Origin: Nitrospira sp. | GTDB lineage: Bacteria; Nitrospirota; Nitrospiria; Nitrospirales; Nitrospiraceae | Reading direction: 5' to 3' | Assembly (NCBI GenBank): GCA_030123565.1 | Contig: CP126122.1 | Location: forward strand, 2,866,800-2,930,799 | Length of the DNA: 64,000 nt | Shown here: one piece after another, positions 42,779 to 51,495 of the stretch | How the letters are laid out: each line of letters starts with the position of its first letter | Position numbering within the stretch: the stretch's first letter is position 1 | The notes under the pieces: generated by a model | What the model was told of the DNA's origin: nothing | Database searches by the model: none | Seen by the model: only the letters and a program-made list of their open reading frames with translations | Position numbers and translations under genes: made by a program

Positions 42779-43993
42779 CTAGCGACCGTCCTCCAGCGTC
42801 TGCGGAGGATGGACGCGCTGTTGCTGTTCTCGGGTGAGGAGCTGTCGCGCTTTGAGATAGCCGAGGGCTTTCGTCTCGGTGATCCTGCTCCGAATCTCTT
42901 CCAGGCCTTGAACGGCGGCCGCGATCTTGGCTTCGGACGGCGCCTCCGAGTCCTGATAGCGAAGAAGATTCAGGAGCCTCAGTTCGGCCCCTTTGAGCTT
43001 TGCCTCCTCGATCAAGACCGCTTTTCTGGTCTCGTTCTTGGCGGCCACCAAGCCGGCGAGCTGCTCCGACGTGAGACCGAGCAGCTCGACCTGATCGAGA
43101 AAATAGTCGAAGCCGAGGCGGTTTGGACGTGGGCCATGACCGGCGCCTGCATGGCCGGCTCGCTCCTTCTCCCCCGGCTGGCCCGGACGGTTCTGTTTGA
43201 GCTCGGCCAGCTTCTTCCGCTGTTCTTCCGTCAACTGTGCCTCGATGTGATCCGAAACCTCAAACAGCTTATTGAACAACACCCCTTCGGTCTCGCCGGT
43301 CTTCTGCATTTTGGCGCGGATCACTTGAGAATCCACGTCCGGCCGCATCACCAGCTCATCGGCCTCCACGCGGCTGAGATCGATTTCGGTCCCTAACCGA
43401 AGCACCTCCCGTCGTGCGACTTCCAGCAGCGAGTGAATGGATTGCGCCTGGGCGTCGGTCAGACGCAAGTCGGAGCGATACCCGTTGTAGACCCGCCCGA
43501 TGCCCTCCAACGACATCAAGCCGATTTTGGTATTGAATCCCTGCGACAACCGAAACGTCAGGGCCGGATGCGAAGACGCGCGGACCTTGGCCTGCTGCTC
43601 GGTCGTGAGCAGGCCCCGCAAGCCGGCGAGCGTGTCGATGAACAGATTGAGCTCATCGGTCTCAATCCCGCCGGTCAACGTGTTGGCGATGCGGTACTCG
43701 TTGCCCTGCAACAGGCCATGCCGACGCTTCTCCTCCAGCTCCTGAAACATGCCGACCAGCACTGCTTCCTTCATCCACATGTCGGTCTTCATCTTCTGCA
43801 CGAGACCGGCCATGGCTTCCTTCTGCTGCGCCGTCAGCCCGAGGGTGTGTCCGAGGTGCGCATAATAGCCGGCGATCTCCTCAATGGCTCGGATCATCCG
43901 CGGGCCCGGCGTGAATTCCATCTCCTGCGATTGGGCCGACACCTGGCTCGACATCGCACCGACCATCACTACCGCCAGAGCCAGCTTCTTCAT
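42779..43993 (-). CDS. Periplasmic protein with three Spy/CpxP-like domains
   Basis: 404 residues with a signal peptide (KKLALAVVMVGAMSSQVSAQ). Three similar helical modules are visible, each bounded by LTxxQ-type motifs as in Spy/CpxP. Module 1 runs from GLTAQQKEAM (about 52) to LLTTEQQAKV (about 135). Module 2 runs from RLTDAQAQSI (about 180) to QLTEEQRKKL (about 265). Module 3 runs from GLTSEQLAGL (about 310) to LLTREQQQRV (about 390). Single-module relatives are periplasmic chaperones or stress sensors. A three-module fusion should be a larger chaperone or a metal-stress factor (inference). Confidence 0.75.
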   Translation of the reverse strand: MKKLALAVVMVGAMSSQVSAQSQEMEFTPGPRMIRAIEEIAGYYAHLGHTLGLTAQQKEAMAGLVQKMKTDMWMKEAVLVGMFQELEEKRRHGLLQGNEYRIANTLTGGIETDELNLFIDTLAGLRGLLTTEQQAKVRASSHPALTFRLSQGFNTKIGLMSLEGIGRVYNGYRSDLRLTDAQAQSIHSLLEVARREVLRLGTEIDLSRVEADELVMRPDVDSQVIRAKMQKTGETEGVLFNKLFEVSDHIEAQLTEEQRKKLAELKQNRPGQPGEKERAGHAGAGHGPRPNRLGFDYFLDQVELLGLTSEQLAGLVAAKNETRKAVLIEEAKLKGAELRLLNLLRYQDSEAPSEAKIAAAVQGLEEIRSRITETKALGYLKARQLLTREQQQRVHPPQTLEDGR

Positions 43994-44264
43994 GATTTAC
44001 TCCCTGATGAATTCAAAATCTTGTGCCGGGTCCAGATCGAAGTCAGGCGCTCGGTTGGATCTGTTTTCGGAAACAGCACAGCATAGGGCGGCGCACTTGG
44101 TCAAGTCAGATGTGGCGCACAACGGGGAGGCTCACTATATGTCGTGATATCTCGTGCGAGGCGGAATCGCCCCGCACGAGTGTCACCTGAATCGATCGTT
44201 TCCTACCGAAACCGACCCTACGACTTGCCGGTACTGGGAATCTCCGTGACCCCCCCGCCGGCGA

Positions 44265-44810
44265 TCATCTCGGCGGCGAGACTTGGGCGACGTCAAGAAC
44301 CTTGACATCAAAGTGAAGCGTTTTTCCGGCAAGTGGGTGGTTGAAATCGAGCACGATGGTGTCGTTCTTCAGTTCGGACACACGCGGATAGACCGTCCGG
44401 CCGTCGGACGTTTTCGCTTGCAACTGTGTCCCGACCGCCCGCGAATCGGGCGGAATCAAATTCTTGTCCACCTCCTGAAACGCTTTGGGATCGACGACTC
44501 CATATCCGTCCGGCGGCGCCACTGTGACCTGTTTTTTCTCTCCGACCGCCATACCTTCTAACGCTTTCTCAAGCCCAGGAATCAATTGATGACTGCCTTG
44601 GGTCACCTTCAAGGGCTCTCCGCCCACATTCGAATCCGCGACAGAATGATCGTCCAGCTTAAGCGTGTATTCCAATGTCACCTGTGTACCGTTGGAGACA
44701 GTCATTTGCGATGATCCTTTCTTAAGGTCTCCGGCGTGCACAGCAATAGCCGGGACGAATAGAACCGCGCACCAACAACAAGCTAGGTGAAATGTGTGGG
44801 AGCGTCTCAT
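44265..44810 (-). CDS. Exported FKBP-type peptidyl-prolyl isomerase (SlyD-like)
   Basis: 181 residues from the ATG at 44810, with GAGGAGG upstream, and a signal peptide ending FVPAIAVHA. VTLEYTLKLDDHSVADSN, then LIPGLEKALEGMAVGEKKQ, is the SlyD-type FKBP core, followed by the IF domain (PDGYGVVDPKAFQEVDKN) and closing strand (VLDFNHPLAGKTLHFDVKV). It should assist folding of periplasmic proteins. The histidine-rich metal tail of SlyD is absent. Confidence 0.9.
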   Translation of the reverse strand: MRRSHTFHLACCWCAVLFVPAIAVHAGDLKKGSSQMTVSNGTQVTLEYTLKLDDHSVADSNVGGEPLKVTQGSHQLIPGLEKALEGMAVGEKKQVTVAPPDGYGVVDPKAFQEVDKNLIPPDSRAVGTQLQAKTSDGRTVYPRVSELKNDTIVLDFNHPLAGKTLHFDVKVLDVAQVSPPR

Positions 44811-45256
44811 AGGCTCATCCTCCTCTGAGAAATGGTACGTGTTGGAGACTGGAAAGGGCCGCAGAACGGATGTAAGAAGGCGGGCGATCGGTTCCAGACT
44901 ATGTTGCTGGACTATTTTCACGCTACCACATCAAGGCGCGCGGAGCCACCCGCAATTTACGAACTGTCCAAATCTGAAACACGACGGGCTGCGCGGCTGA
45001 ACATGGCGATGGCTTCTTCAGGCGCGCAAAAAATATGCTTCTCCCTTCTAACGTAAAATGTTCGCCGGATTTCCACAGATTCCTGAACAGGGTCAGCCGG
45101 TTTTGGGGCGAGAGAGCGATGGACGTGACATACAACTATTCGACGCAATCGTGCGTTCCAATTCATTCGGTCACGACGACGCGGGTTGGTATATCGGCTC
45201 TTCATCATCGGCATGAGCGCAGGGTTCATGCAAGGTCAGTCAGGGAAAAACCACGA
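44811..45256. other. Intergenic region, nothing clear
   Basis: It carries the upstream region of the FKBP gene. I see no further gene or recognisable remnant. Confidence 0.45.
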
Positions 45257-45490
45257 TCATTGGGCATCGACGATCACGTTGAACCCGCCATAGACCATGT
45301 GCTTGCAATCGAAGGGTATCGACTTCACATCCATCGAATCGGTAAGACGCGGATCCTTCATGACCTTGGCATTGACACGGTCGTGATGCGCACGTGACTT
45401 GAACAGAATGTACGCAAACACCACCGTCTCACTAAGCTTGAGCCTGATCCGGCGCGTGAACGGCACCCCGAATGTCACATCGAGGTCTTC
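45257..45490 (-). pseudogene. DUF1428 fragment lacking its N-terminus
   Basis: The frame (GEDLDVTFGVPF, LSETVVFAYILFKSRAHHDR, NAKVMKDPR, KHMVYGGFNVIVDA) matches the last two thirds of the complete DUF1428 protein at 55550-55912 (KPGETVVFSWIVYRSRAHRD, RMSYGGFKIIVDA). The first 45 or so residues are missing and are replaced by an SRPBCC remnant read in another frame, so a deletion has joined two genes. Confidence 0.75.
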
Positions 45491-45579
45491 ACCAAGGTGT
45501 TCAGGTTGGAAAGAACCGTCTGCATCACCTTTGCCATGAACGGATTGGAACCGTACATGGCCCACGTGACGTTTGTGGA
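45475..45579 (-). pseudogene. SRPBCC gene fragment fused to the DUF1428 remnant
   Basis: One frame reads STNVTWAMYGSNPFMAKVMQ and stops soon after. This matches the C-terminal part of the SRPBCC protein at 55927-56454 (STTTVTWAMYGPQPYMAKLM). Nothing of the N-terminal two thirds remains. Gene order (YCII, SRPBCC, DUF1428) is the same as at 55.5-56.9 kb, so this is a collapsed second copy of that module. Confidence 0.75.
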
Positions 45580-45584
45580 ACGCT

Positions 45585-45956
45585 TCACGAGCCTTCTCCC
45601 GGCAACCCAGTGATTTCCCTCACCGGTCGAACCTCGACGGTGCCGATGCGCGCTCCCGGAATCCGGCCCGCGATGTCGATCGCTTCTGCGAGATCCTTGG
45701 CGGTGACCAGAAAATAGCCGGCGATCTGTTCGCGCGTCTCGATGAACGGGCCGTCGGTCACCAGCCGTTTGCCGTCGCGCACACTCACGACGGCCGCCGT
45801 CGATGAGGGAAGCAGCGGCGAGGCGTGCAGGTACTGTCGGTCGGCGTGGAGCTGATGGGTGAGTCGCACGGACTCCGCCAGCATCTCCTGCCGCTTGGCC
45901 TCGCTGAACGTGCCGAAGGTCTCTTCATTGTGGCGAACCAGCAGCAGATATTTCAT
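45585..45956 (-). CDS. YCII-related (DGPF-domain) protein
   Basis: 123 residues. KYLLLVRHNEETFGTFSEAK is the usual start, and SVRDGKRLVTDGPFIETREQIAGYFLV carries the DGPF motif that names the family. VEVRPVREI ends the fold. DGPF proteins are ferredoxin-like-fold proteins of unknown activity, typically encoded beside ECF42 sigma factors. A motif of that sigma type lies about 190 bp upstream (46147-46175). Head of the collapsed module. Confidence 0.88.
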   Translation of the reverse strand: MKYLLLVRHNEETFGTFSEAKRQEMLAESVRLTHQLHADRQYLHASPLLPSSTAAVVSVRDGKRLVTDGPFIETREQIAGYFLVTAKDLAEAIDIAGRIPGARIGTVEVRPVREITGLPGEGS

Positions 45957-46146
45957 GAAGCCTCCTCCATTCGCATCCGATAATCATGTGGTAGACCGAA
46001 CATCCCGCGTGTCACGGAAGTCGTCGCGTGATGAGTCTGCCGATCTGGCAGCACCGGCTTCATATCGACGATGGGCGTCCCGTCGATGGCCTCCAATGGC
46101 GCATCCTTTTACTCTGAGTCCCGCGACTAACTGATGCCAGCATCAA

Positions 46147-46175
46147 ATAGTCGTTTGGGAAACAGAAAATCGACA
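46147..46175 (-). promoter_or_regulatory. ECF42-type promoter motif
   Basis: Minus strand: TGTCGA, 16 bases, CGACTAT. It is one of six matching sites in the window and points to the YCII gene starting at 45956. Confidence 0.65.
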
Positions 46176-46350
46176 CGGGGTAGACTCCTCAGGTTTCTTT
46201 TGCATGATCAGGTCCTTATCAACCTGACCTTCAGCTATTGGACAGTAGAAAAGGTGTACGCAGCGGCATAGAATGGAAGACGATTACGCCGGCAAGTTGC
46301 CCAGAGCATCACGGCTACGCACATTTGGCCGTTCCGTGATGGAGCCGCAC

Positions 46351-47922
46351 ATGTCCCTGCCTCATCCTTTTGCACTCGCCCTATCAGGGGGAGGTTTTCG
46401 TGCAACCGCCTTTCATCTTGGCGTGTTAAAACGCCTTAATGAACTCGGACTATTACGACAAGTCGATATTATTTCAAGTGTTTCAGGGGGCTCTATAGCG
46501 GCAGCCTGTTGGGTCCACTGGCAGGCAACCAAGGGCGACACCCTTACCGATCCAGGACAATGGAATGAGTTCGAGCAATCAATGATTACGTTGATGCGGA
46601 ACGGCCTGCGAGAGCGGCTCATCCGGCGAGGACTTGGTATCCCCTGGATCCTCCTGTTCGCAACCGTCAACTTGATATTACATTTTTTCTCTGGGGTTTC
46701 CTCTGTTTGGTCCTTGGCAGGTGTCCTCTTCGCGACATTCGTGACAGCCTACGTCTATTGGCATTACATAAGCAGCATCCTGTTGGAGAAAGCCTACGAT
46801 AGTTATATTTTCAAGGGGCACAAGCTTGCCGACCTTACTTATCTGAACAAAACTCCTGACAGTTCTAGATATTGGCCGCGGATACTGATCAATGCCACTT
46901 TGCTCAATACCGGTGCGAACCTTGTCTTTACCGCCCCACACACTGCTAAGGGACCGGAGTGGGAACGGCTATGGGAGGGTATTGATCAAAAGCCAATGAA
47001 TGTGAACATTCCCATCTTCCTCCAGGAGGCACTTAAAGACAGACAGCCGCTCCCTATGCCGACCGACATTTCTCTTGCACGCGCCGTCGCAGCCTCTTCG
47101 GCTATTCCAGGCGTATTTACTCCCATAACAATGCGATCCCCCTTCTTTCGTCATAGCTTGCTTTTCCCAACGCTCGCAGTCTTTAGACATCGTTTCTTTC
47201 GTATAGCGGATGGGGGGATAAGAGATAATCAGGGGACGGGCGTTCTCCTCGATTTAAGATGCCGTGCCGTTATAGCAAGTGACGCCGCGAGAACCATACA
47301 GCCAAGGTCTCTCCCTTCAAGTTGGCAATTGATACCAGTCGGTCGAGGCGTCATTTTTCGCAGCCAAGAAATCACATACGAACGTGCCCGTCAGCTTGGT
47401 TATGACCTTCTCAAGGCTCGTCATGGTCTCTACAGACTTCTCAGCTATAGCAAAGAACCGCCGAGTTCAAAAAATGCGAAAGGCCCAATCACAGCAGAAT
47501 CTGCAGAGGATCAAGCCTACGAGAATCAGGCTCTTGAGGCCAATATCTTCATTGAGCTCAACCCACGGCCTCGCTTTTGGATTCCTGATGCCCAGAGACT
47601 ACCTGACGAACTAATTCCGTATGTCGCAGCAATAAGAACAGATCTTAATCGGTTTTCGGCCATCGAAGTCTCTGCCCTCATGTTTCACGGGTACACCGTA
47701 ATTGATCATTCCATTCGTACGCATCAACCTGATTGGATCCCGCAACATGCACCAGACCTCAACTTCCACTCCGTCGTCAAAGAAGTCGATATTCATGGGA
47801 ACCAACTAACTGCCGAGGAACATATTCTTCGATACCACCTCCATCTTGCTGCGTCTGATTCACGGAGCTCATTAGCGCGCCTACTGCGACGAATACTTTA
47901 CCGTTGGAGAAGGTCTGGATAA
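46351..47922 (+). CDS. Patatin-like phospholipase with membrane segments
   Basis: 523 residues from the ATG at 46351 (GGAG 7 bases upstream); an ATG at 46273 would add 26. ALSGGGFRATAFHLGVL is the patatin oxyanion loop, SSVSGGSIAAA the GxSxG nucleophile, and DGGIRDNQG the catalytic aspartate. Two hydrophobic helices (IPWILLFATVNLILHFFSGV and VWSLAGVLFATFVTAYVY) are inserted between them, which would fix the enzyme to a membrane. Base use is more AT-rich than in neighbours. Lipid hydrolysis is expected; the role is unknown, and some patatin-like enzymes act in phage defence. Confidence 0.85.
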   Translation: MSLPHPFALALSGGGFRATAFHLGVLKRLNELGLLRQVDIISSVSGGSIAAACWVHWQATKGDTLTDPGQWNEFEQSMITLMRNGLRERLIRRGLGIPWILLFATVNLILHFFSGVSSVWSLAGVLFATFVTAYVYWHYISSILLEKAYDSYIFKGHKLADLTYLNKTPDSSRYWPRILINATLLNTGANLVFTAPHTAKGPEWERLWEGIDQKPMNVNIPIFLQEALKDRQPLPMPTDISLARAVAASSAIPGVFTPITMRSPFFRHSLLFPTLAVFRHRFFRIADGGIRDNQGTGVLLDLRCRAVIASDAARTIQPRSLPSSWQLIPVGRGVIFRSQEITYERARQLGYDLLKARHGLYRLLSYSKEPPSSKNAKGPITAESAEDQAYENQALEANIFIELNPRPRFWIPDAQRLPDELIPYVAAIRTDLNRFSAIEVSALMFHGYTVIDHSIRTHQPDWIPQHAPDLNFHSVVKEVDIHGNQLTAEEHILRYHLHLAASDSRSSLARLLRRILYRWRRSG

Positions 47923-48056
47923 TACGGACGTTGGAGTCACTATGTTTGGGCATCCATTCTTCCTCCCACGGCCTCATGAGGACACTCGGAAACCATGAGG
48001 AAAACCCTTGCCTGTCGAGTGGGTTCAGCATAGAATCTGCGCAAGAGAGGAAATTC

Positions 48057-48281
48057 ATGGAGAATCACTTCACGGCTGTGTTCGAGCAGGATGGCCCCTG
48101 GTGGATTGGATACGTGGAGGAACTACCGGGCGCCAATACCCAGGGTGCAACTCTGGACGAGGCTCGTGAAAACTTGAAAGAAGCGGTGGCGTTGATACTC
48201 GAAGCCAACCGTGAACTCGCTGAGCAAGAGATCGCAGGTCGCGCAGTTATCAAGGAAGACCTGGTCATCCAGGCTTCATGA
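48057..48281 (+). CDS. hicB: HicB-type antitoxin
   Basis: 74 residues from the ATG at 48057 (GAGAGGAAATTC upstream). FTAVFEQDGPWWIGYVEELPGAN, then TLDEARENLKEAVALILEANR, is the short HicB fold. Its stop overlaps the start of a HicA gene (ATGA) that has lost its frame, so the antitoxin survives without an intact toxin. Confidence 0.88.
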   Translation: MENHFTAVFEQDGPWWIGYVEELPGANTQGATLDEARENLKEAVALILEANRELAEQEIAGRAVIKEDLVIQAS

Positions 48282-48462
48282 AACGTCATGCTGTCTTGGC
48301 GCACTTGCATGCTCACGGTGTCGGTTGCTTCGAGAGGGAGCAAGACATTCCATCTACTTCAATCCGTCCAAGAAGCAAACCACGTCAATTCCACGCCATA
48401 CAGAAATCTCTGATCGTCTGGCAGTGAAAATCTGCAAGGATCTCGGGATTCCAAAAATCTGA
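48278..48462 (+). pseudogene. HicA-type toxin with one-base deletion
   Basis: It starts MKRHAVLAHLHAHG in frame, then the HicA sequence continues only in another frame: CRLLREGARHSIYFNPSKKQ, TTSIPRHTEISDRLAVKIC, KDLGIPKI. Restoring one T near 48319 (CACGGT-TGTCGG) reconnects them into a normal HicA of about 61 residues. As read, the toxin is truncated. A sequencing error is the alternative. Confidence 0.75.
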
Positions 48463-48605
48463 AGCAACACCGGAGGCGCGAGCTTCAGTGGCTTCCGGGG
48501 TGCCTTCGCGTCCCTGGCAGGGCGCCGCCTCGCGGTTGCCCAGCGGGGAGAGTATGACTCCGATTGGCTCGATCTTATGACTCGTTTCGTTGTTTTGGAG
48601 AACGT

Positions 48606-49034
48606 CTACCTTGCGCGATCGTTCACTTCCCAGAGGGCGAACTCGTTGCCTTCCGTGTCCCGGCAGATGGCGAAGTAGCCCATCTGCGGCACCGCGGTCT
48701 TGGATTTACAGATGGTGCCGCCGAGTTTCTCGACCTTTGCCATGGCTTTGGTCACAGAGGCGACGCTGACATAATTGGTGATGGGCTGTTGCGGGTGCTT
48801 GCGCGTCATCAGCCCGCCGTCGGGCGTCTCGTCTGCGCCGCCCGTGTCGATGTGCCAATAATCCGCCATTCCAGGGAACAATTTGATGTTCCAACCGAAC
48901 AACGAGCCGTAAAACTTCTTCGCACGCTCGGGATCGTCTGCCGGAATTTCAAACCAGCAGATGCGCGAGGCGGGGCGACTCGGCTTCGCGACTTTACGTT
49001 TGGCCGACGATTTGGTTTTCGTTTGTGTGCCCAT
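48606..49034 (-). CDS. VOC-superfamily protein
   Basis: 142 residues from the ATG at 49034, five bases after AAGGAGG. A basic leader (TKTKSSAKRKVAKPSR) precedes a glyoxalase-like domain: ICWFEIPADDPERAKKFYGSLFGW, then PITNYVSVASVTKAMAKVEKLGG and DTEGNEFALWE. VOC proteins bind metal or small ligands; the substrate is unknown. It belongs with the cluster of VOC/YCII/SRPBCC genes in this part of the window. Confidence 0.85.
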   Translation of the reverse strand: MGTQTKTKSSAKRKVAKPSRPASRICWFEIPADDPERAKKFYGSLFGWNIKLFPGMADYWHIDTGGADETPDGGLMTRKHPQQPITNYVSVASVTKAMAKVEKLGGTICKSKTAVPQMGYFAICRDTEGNEFALWEVNDRAR

Positions 49035-49128
49035 CGGTTCCTCCTTGTTGGCCATCTCTTCCTCTTCCGGAATCTTCTGAGCTGATGATTTTCCGGACAC
49101 TCAACGGATCATCACCACCTCAGAGACG

Positions 49129-49425
49129 TTATCCACCCGCCATGGCGCCCACGATCAGAAACGGCTCGGCACCGGTTGCGACGGCGTCCGGCAGCGGAAC
49201 ATCCGGCGATTCGTGAGACAGGTCCTGCTCGCAGGCGAAGAACCTCACGAACGGCCGACGCCGCTGCGTCACGTGGTCGCGAATCGCCCCCCGCAACATC
49301 GGATAACGGGTTTCGAGGGCATCGAGGATCGCTCGCTGTGTGACCGGCCCCTCGAGCTCGACCGTCACTTCGCCGGTGACGCGCGCCAAGGTCCGCAAAT
49401 GTGCCGGAAGCACGACTCGAATCAT
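49129..49425 (-). CDS. MoaD/ThiS-like sulfur-carrier protein
   Basis: 98 residues from the ATG at 49425. [20 protein letters not shown] and [20 protein letters not shown] are the beta-grasp fold of MoaD-type carriers, and the protein ends GAMAGG with the terminal double glycine on which the thiocarboxylate forms. No MoaE, ThiG or cysteine-synthase partner is adjacent. Upstream lies the 24-copy heptamer repeat. Confidence 0.8.
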   Translation of the reverse strand: MIRVVLPAHLRTLARVTGEVTVELEGPVTQRAILDALETRYPMLRGAIRDHVTQRRRPFVRFFACEQDLSHESPDVPLPDAVATGAEPFLIVGAMAGG

Positions 49426-49483
49426 CGTTCGTTCCTCGTATCTCGTCGTTCGTCTCTCGTGAAAGCGTCGCGAGGATTCTTTC

Positions 49484-49651
49484 TTCACGCTTCACGCTTC
49501 ACGCTTCACGCTTCACGCTTCACGCTTCACGCTTCACGCTTCACGCTTCACGCTTCACGCTTCACGCTTCACGCTTCACGCTTCACGCTTCACGCTTCAC
49601 GCTTCACGCTTCACGCTTCACGCTTCACGCTTCACGCTTCACGCTTCACGC
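49484..49651. repeat. Tandem repeat, 24 perfect copies of TTCACGC
   Basis: A 7-base unit, TTCACGC, is repeated 24 times without error over 168 bases. It lies between the MoaD-like gene and the BNR gene, and its right end reaches into the BNR gene: the stop TGA at 49639-49641 is supplied by the repeat (GCGTGAA on the minus strand). Such perfect arrays change length easily by slippage. Confidence 0.97.
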
Positions 49652-50829
49652 AATGTCTGGACCTCAACCGAGAGGACCGCCGGCAAATCCCGGACGATCG
49701 GATTCCAACTGTTCCCTCCATCGGCCGATGCATAGACCTGTCCGCCGGTGGTCCCGAAATACAGGCCACAGGGGTCGAGCGAATCGACGGCCATCGCGTC
49801 ACGCAGGATATTGACATAGCAGTCCTGTTGCGGCAGCCCCTTCGTGAGCGCTTCCCACTCATTCCCGCCCGTCCGGCTGCGATACACGCGCAACTTTCCA
49901 TCCGGTGGATAATGTTCGGAATCGCTCTTGATCGGCACCACGTAGACGGTGTTCGGTTCATGCGCATGCACGGCGATCGGAAACCCGAAATCGCTCGGCA
50001 AATCGCCGCTGATTTCCTGCCACGACTCGCCGGCATCGTCGCTGCGCATGACGTCCCAATGCTTCTGCATGAACAACACATTCGGCCGCGTCGGATGCAT
50101 CGCAATGCGGTGGACGCAATGGCCGACTTCCGCATCCGGATCGGGGAGCTCGTACTGGGACTTCAAGCCTTTGTTCGCCGGCCGCCATGTCTTGCCGGCG
50201 TCGTCGGTCCGGAACACGCCGGCCGCCGAAATCGCGATGAAGATCCGTTGCGGGTTCTTCTGATCCAACATGATCGTATGCAGGCACATCCCGCCGGCAC
50301 CCGGCTGCCAGAGGTGCCCCTTTGCGCTGCGCAGCCCGGCCAATTCCTTCCAAGTCCGCCCCCCGTCGGTCGAACGAAACAGGGCGGCGTCTTCCACGCC
50401 GGCATAGACCATATCCGGATCGGTCAACGATGGTTCGAGGTGCCAGACCCGCTTGAACTCCCAGGGACGCTGCGTGCCGTCGTAATGCTGGTGCGTCGTG
50501 AGAGGCTTCCCGGTCTCCTGGGAACTGTCGTAGACAAACATGTTGCTTTCACCCTTCGGCATCCCATCCTGTCCCATGAGATCTTCGGGCTTGGTTCCAG
50601 GTGGATGCCATGTTTTGCCGCCGTCGTCGGAACGCTGGATGACCTGCCCGAACCAACTGCTGGTTTGCGAGGCATAGAGCCGATTCGGGTCTGCCGGCGA
50701 TCCCTTAAGGTGATACGGTTCCCATCCTCCGAACAGTGGATGGCTCACATCCCATTTCTTCCGCTTCCCGTCCGACGTCAAAATGAACGCCCCCTTCTTG
50801 GTGCCGACCAACAACCGTATGCCGCTCAT
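49639..50829 (-). CDS. BNR/Asp-box beta-propeller protein
   Basis: 396 residues. Asp-box repeats recur through the protein: [45 protein letters not shown] and [11 protein letters not shown], giving a sialidase-like propeller. It has no signal peptide ([20 protein letters not shown]). Proteins of this sort are often called exo-alpha-sialidases without proof, and the arginine triad cannot be assigned here. An ECF42-type motif lies about 95 bp upstream of the start. The last codons run into the heptamer repeat. Confidence 0.8.
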   Translation of the reverse strand: MSGIRLLVGTKKGAFILTSDGKRKKWDVSHPLFGGWEPYHLKGSPADPNRLYASQTSSWFGQVIQRSDDGGKTWHPPGTKPEDLMGQDGMPKGESNMFVYDSSQETGKPLTTHQHYDGTQRPWEFKRVWHLEPSLTDPDMVYAGVEDAALFRSTDGGRTWKELAGLRSAKGHLWQPGAGGMCLHTIMLDQKNPQRIFIAISAAGVFRTDDAGKTWRPANKGLKSQYELPDPDAEVGHCVHRIAMHPTRPNVLFMQKHWDVMRSDDAGESWQEISGDLPSDFGFPIAVHAHEPNTVYVVPIKSDSEHYPPDGKLRVYRSRTGGNEWEALTKGLPQQDCYVNILRDAMAVDSLDPCGLYFGTTGGQVYASADGGNSWNPIVRDLPAVLSVEVQTLREA

Positions 50830-50923
50830 GGATGACTCCTTTCTCCGTTATTCGTCACTCGCCGCTCGTTTCATGAAAAGAGCCGGCTGCATGTGGCGTA
50901 TCAGGCTCTTCTCTCCTCGCCAA

Positions 50924-50952
50924 GTAGTCGTCGGGGCCCGTCCAAATCGACA
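50924..50952 (-). promoter_or_regulatory. ECF42-type promoter motif
   Basis: Minus strand: TGTCGA, 16 bases, CGACTAC. It lies about 95 bp upstream of the BNR gene start and points to it. Confidence 0.65.
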
Positions 50953-51090
50953 GCCATTCCACTAGCCTGTGCTCTTGTCCCGACAATCCGCGATCCCTTC
51001 TGCGATCGCCCGCACCTCATTACGCAACATGTGCACGAACCGTTCGGGCTCCTCGAGGACGCAGCCAACCCCTGTCGGCACTGCCTGAAA

Positions 51091-51390
51091 TCAGGTTTGT
51101 GTCGGCTCATCTTCACGCGTGATCCAACGTTCCCGGGGACGGGCGAGCAACGGCGTAAGCCGGCGGATCGTCTCCGAATCCTTGTACCGTTCTCGGACCT
51201 GGTCTGCGTCCTGTCGTCTTCGCCACTTCGCGAAGGCCATGATATGGCCCGGCGCGTCCTCGTCGATGAGAATCTGATGGGAGAGAAAGCCCTCAAAGCT
51301 CTTCATGTCCGACCAGATCCGGCGCGTGAGCTGAAGACCTTCCGCTTCGTTCCCAGGCTTCAACCATGTATCCCACACCACGGTAATCAT
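51091..51390 (-). CDS. Antibiotic-biosynthesis-monooxygenase-like small protein
   Basis: 99 residues from the ATG at 51390 (GGAGAGCATGG upstream). ITVVWDTWLKPGNEAEGLQL, then SFEGFLSHQILIDEDAPGHIMAFAKWR, has the ferredoxin-like dimeric fold of the ABM family. Small oxygenases or ligand-binding proteins of this fold often sit in stress gene clusters. Substrate unknown. Confidence 0.65.
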   Translation of the reverse strand: MITVVWDTWLKPGNEAEGLQLTRRIWSDMKSFEGFLSHQILIDEDAPGHIMAFAKWRRRQDADQVRERYKDSETIRRLTPLLARPRERWITREDEPTQT

Positions 51391-51495
51391 CCATGCTCTC
51401 CTTTCGCGCGGCATCGGAGCGGCCCTCAGCCGAAGGTTCTTCTCCTTCACGAACATGAGCGAGTTCATTCGTGTCTTTCGCGCCGGCCGTTCGAC

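Noticed and set aside
49484-49651. CRISPR array
   Set aside because: The unit is 7 bases with no spacers, so it is a simple tandem repeat; no cas genes occur in the window.
49213-50835. 540-codon plus-strand frame through the heptamer array
   Set aside because: The HASRFTL repeat comes from the 7-base array read in frame; the rest is antisense to Asp-box motifs.
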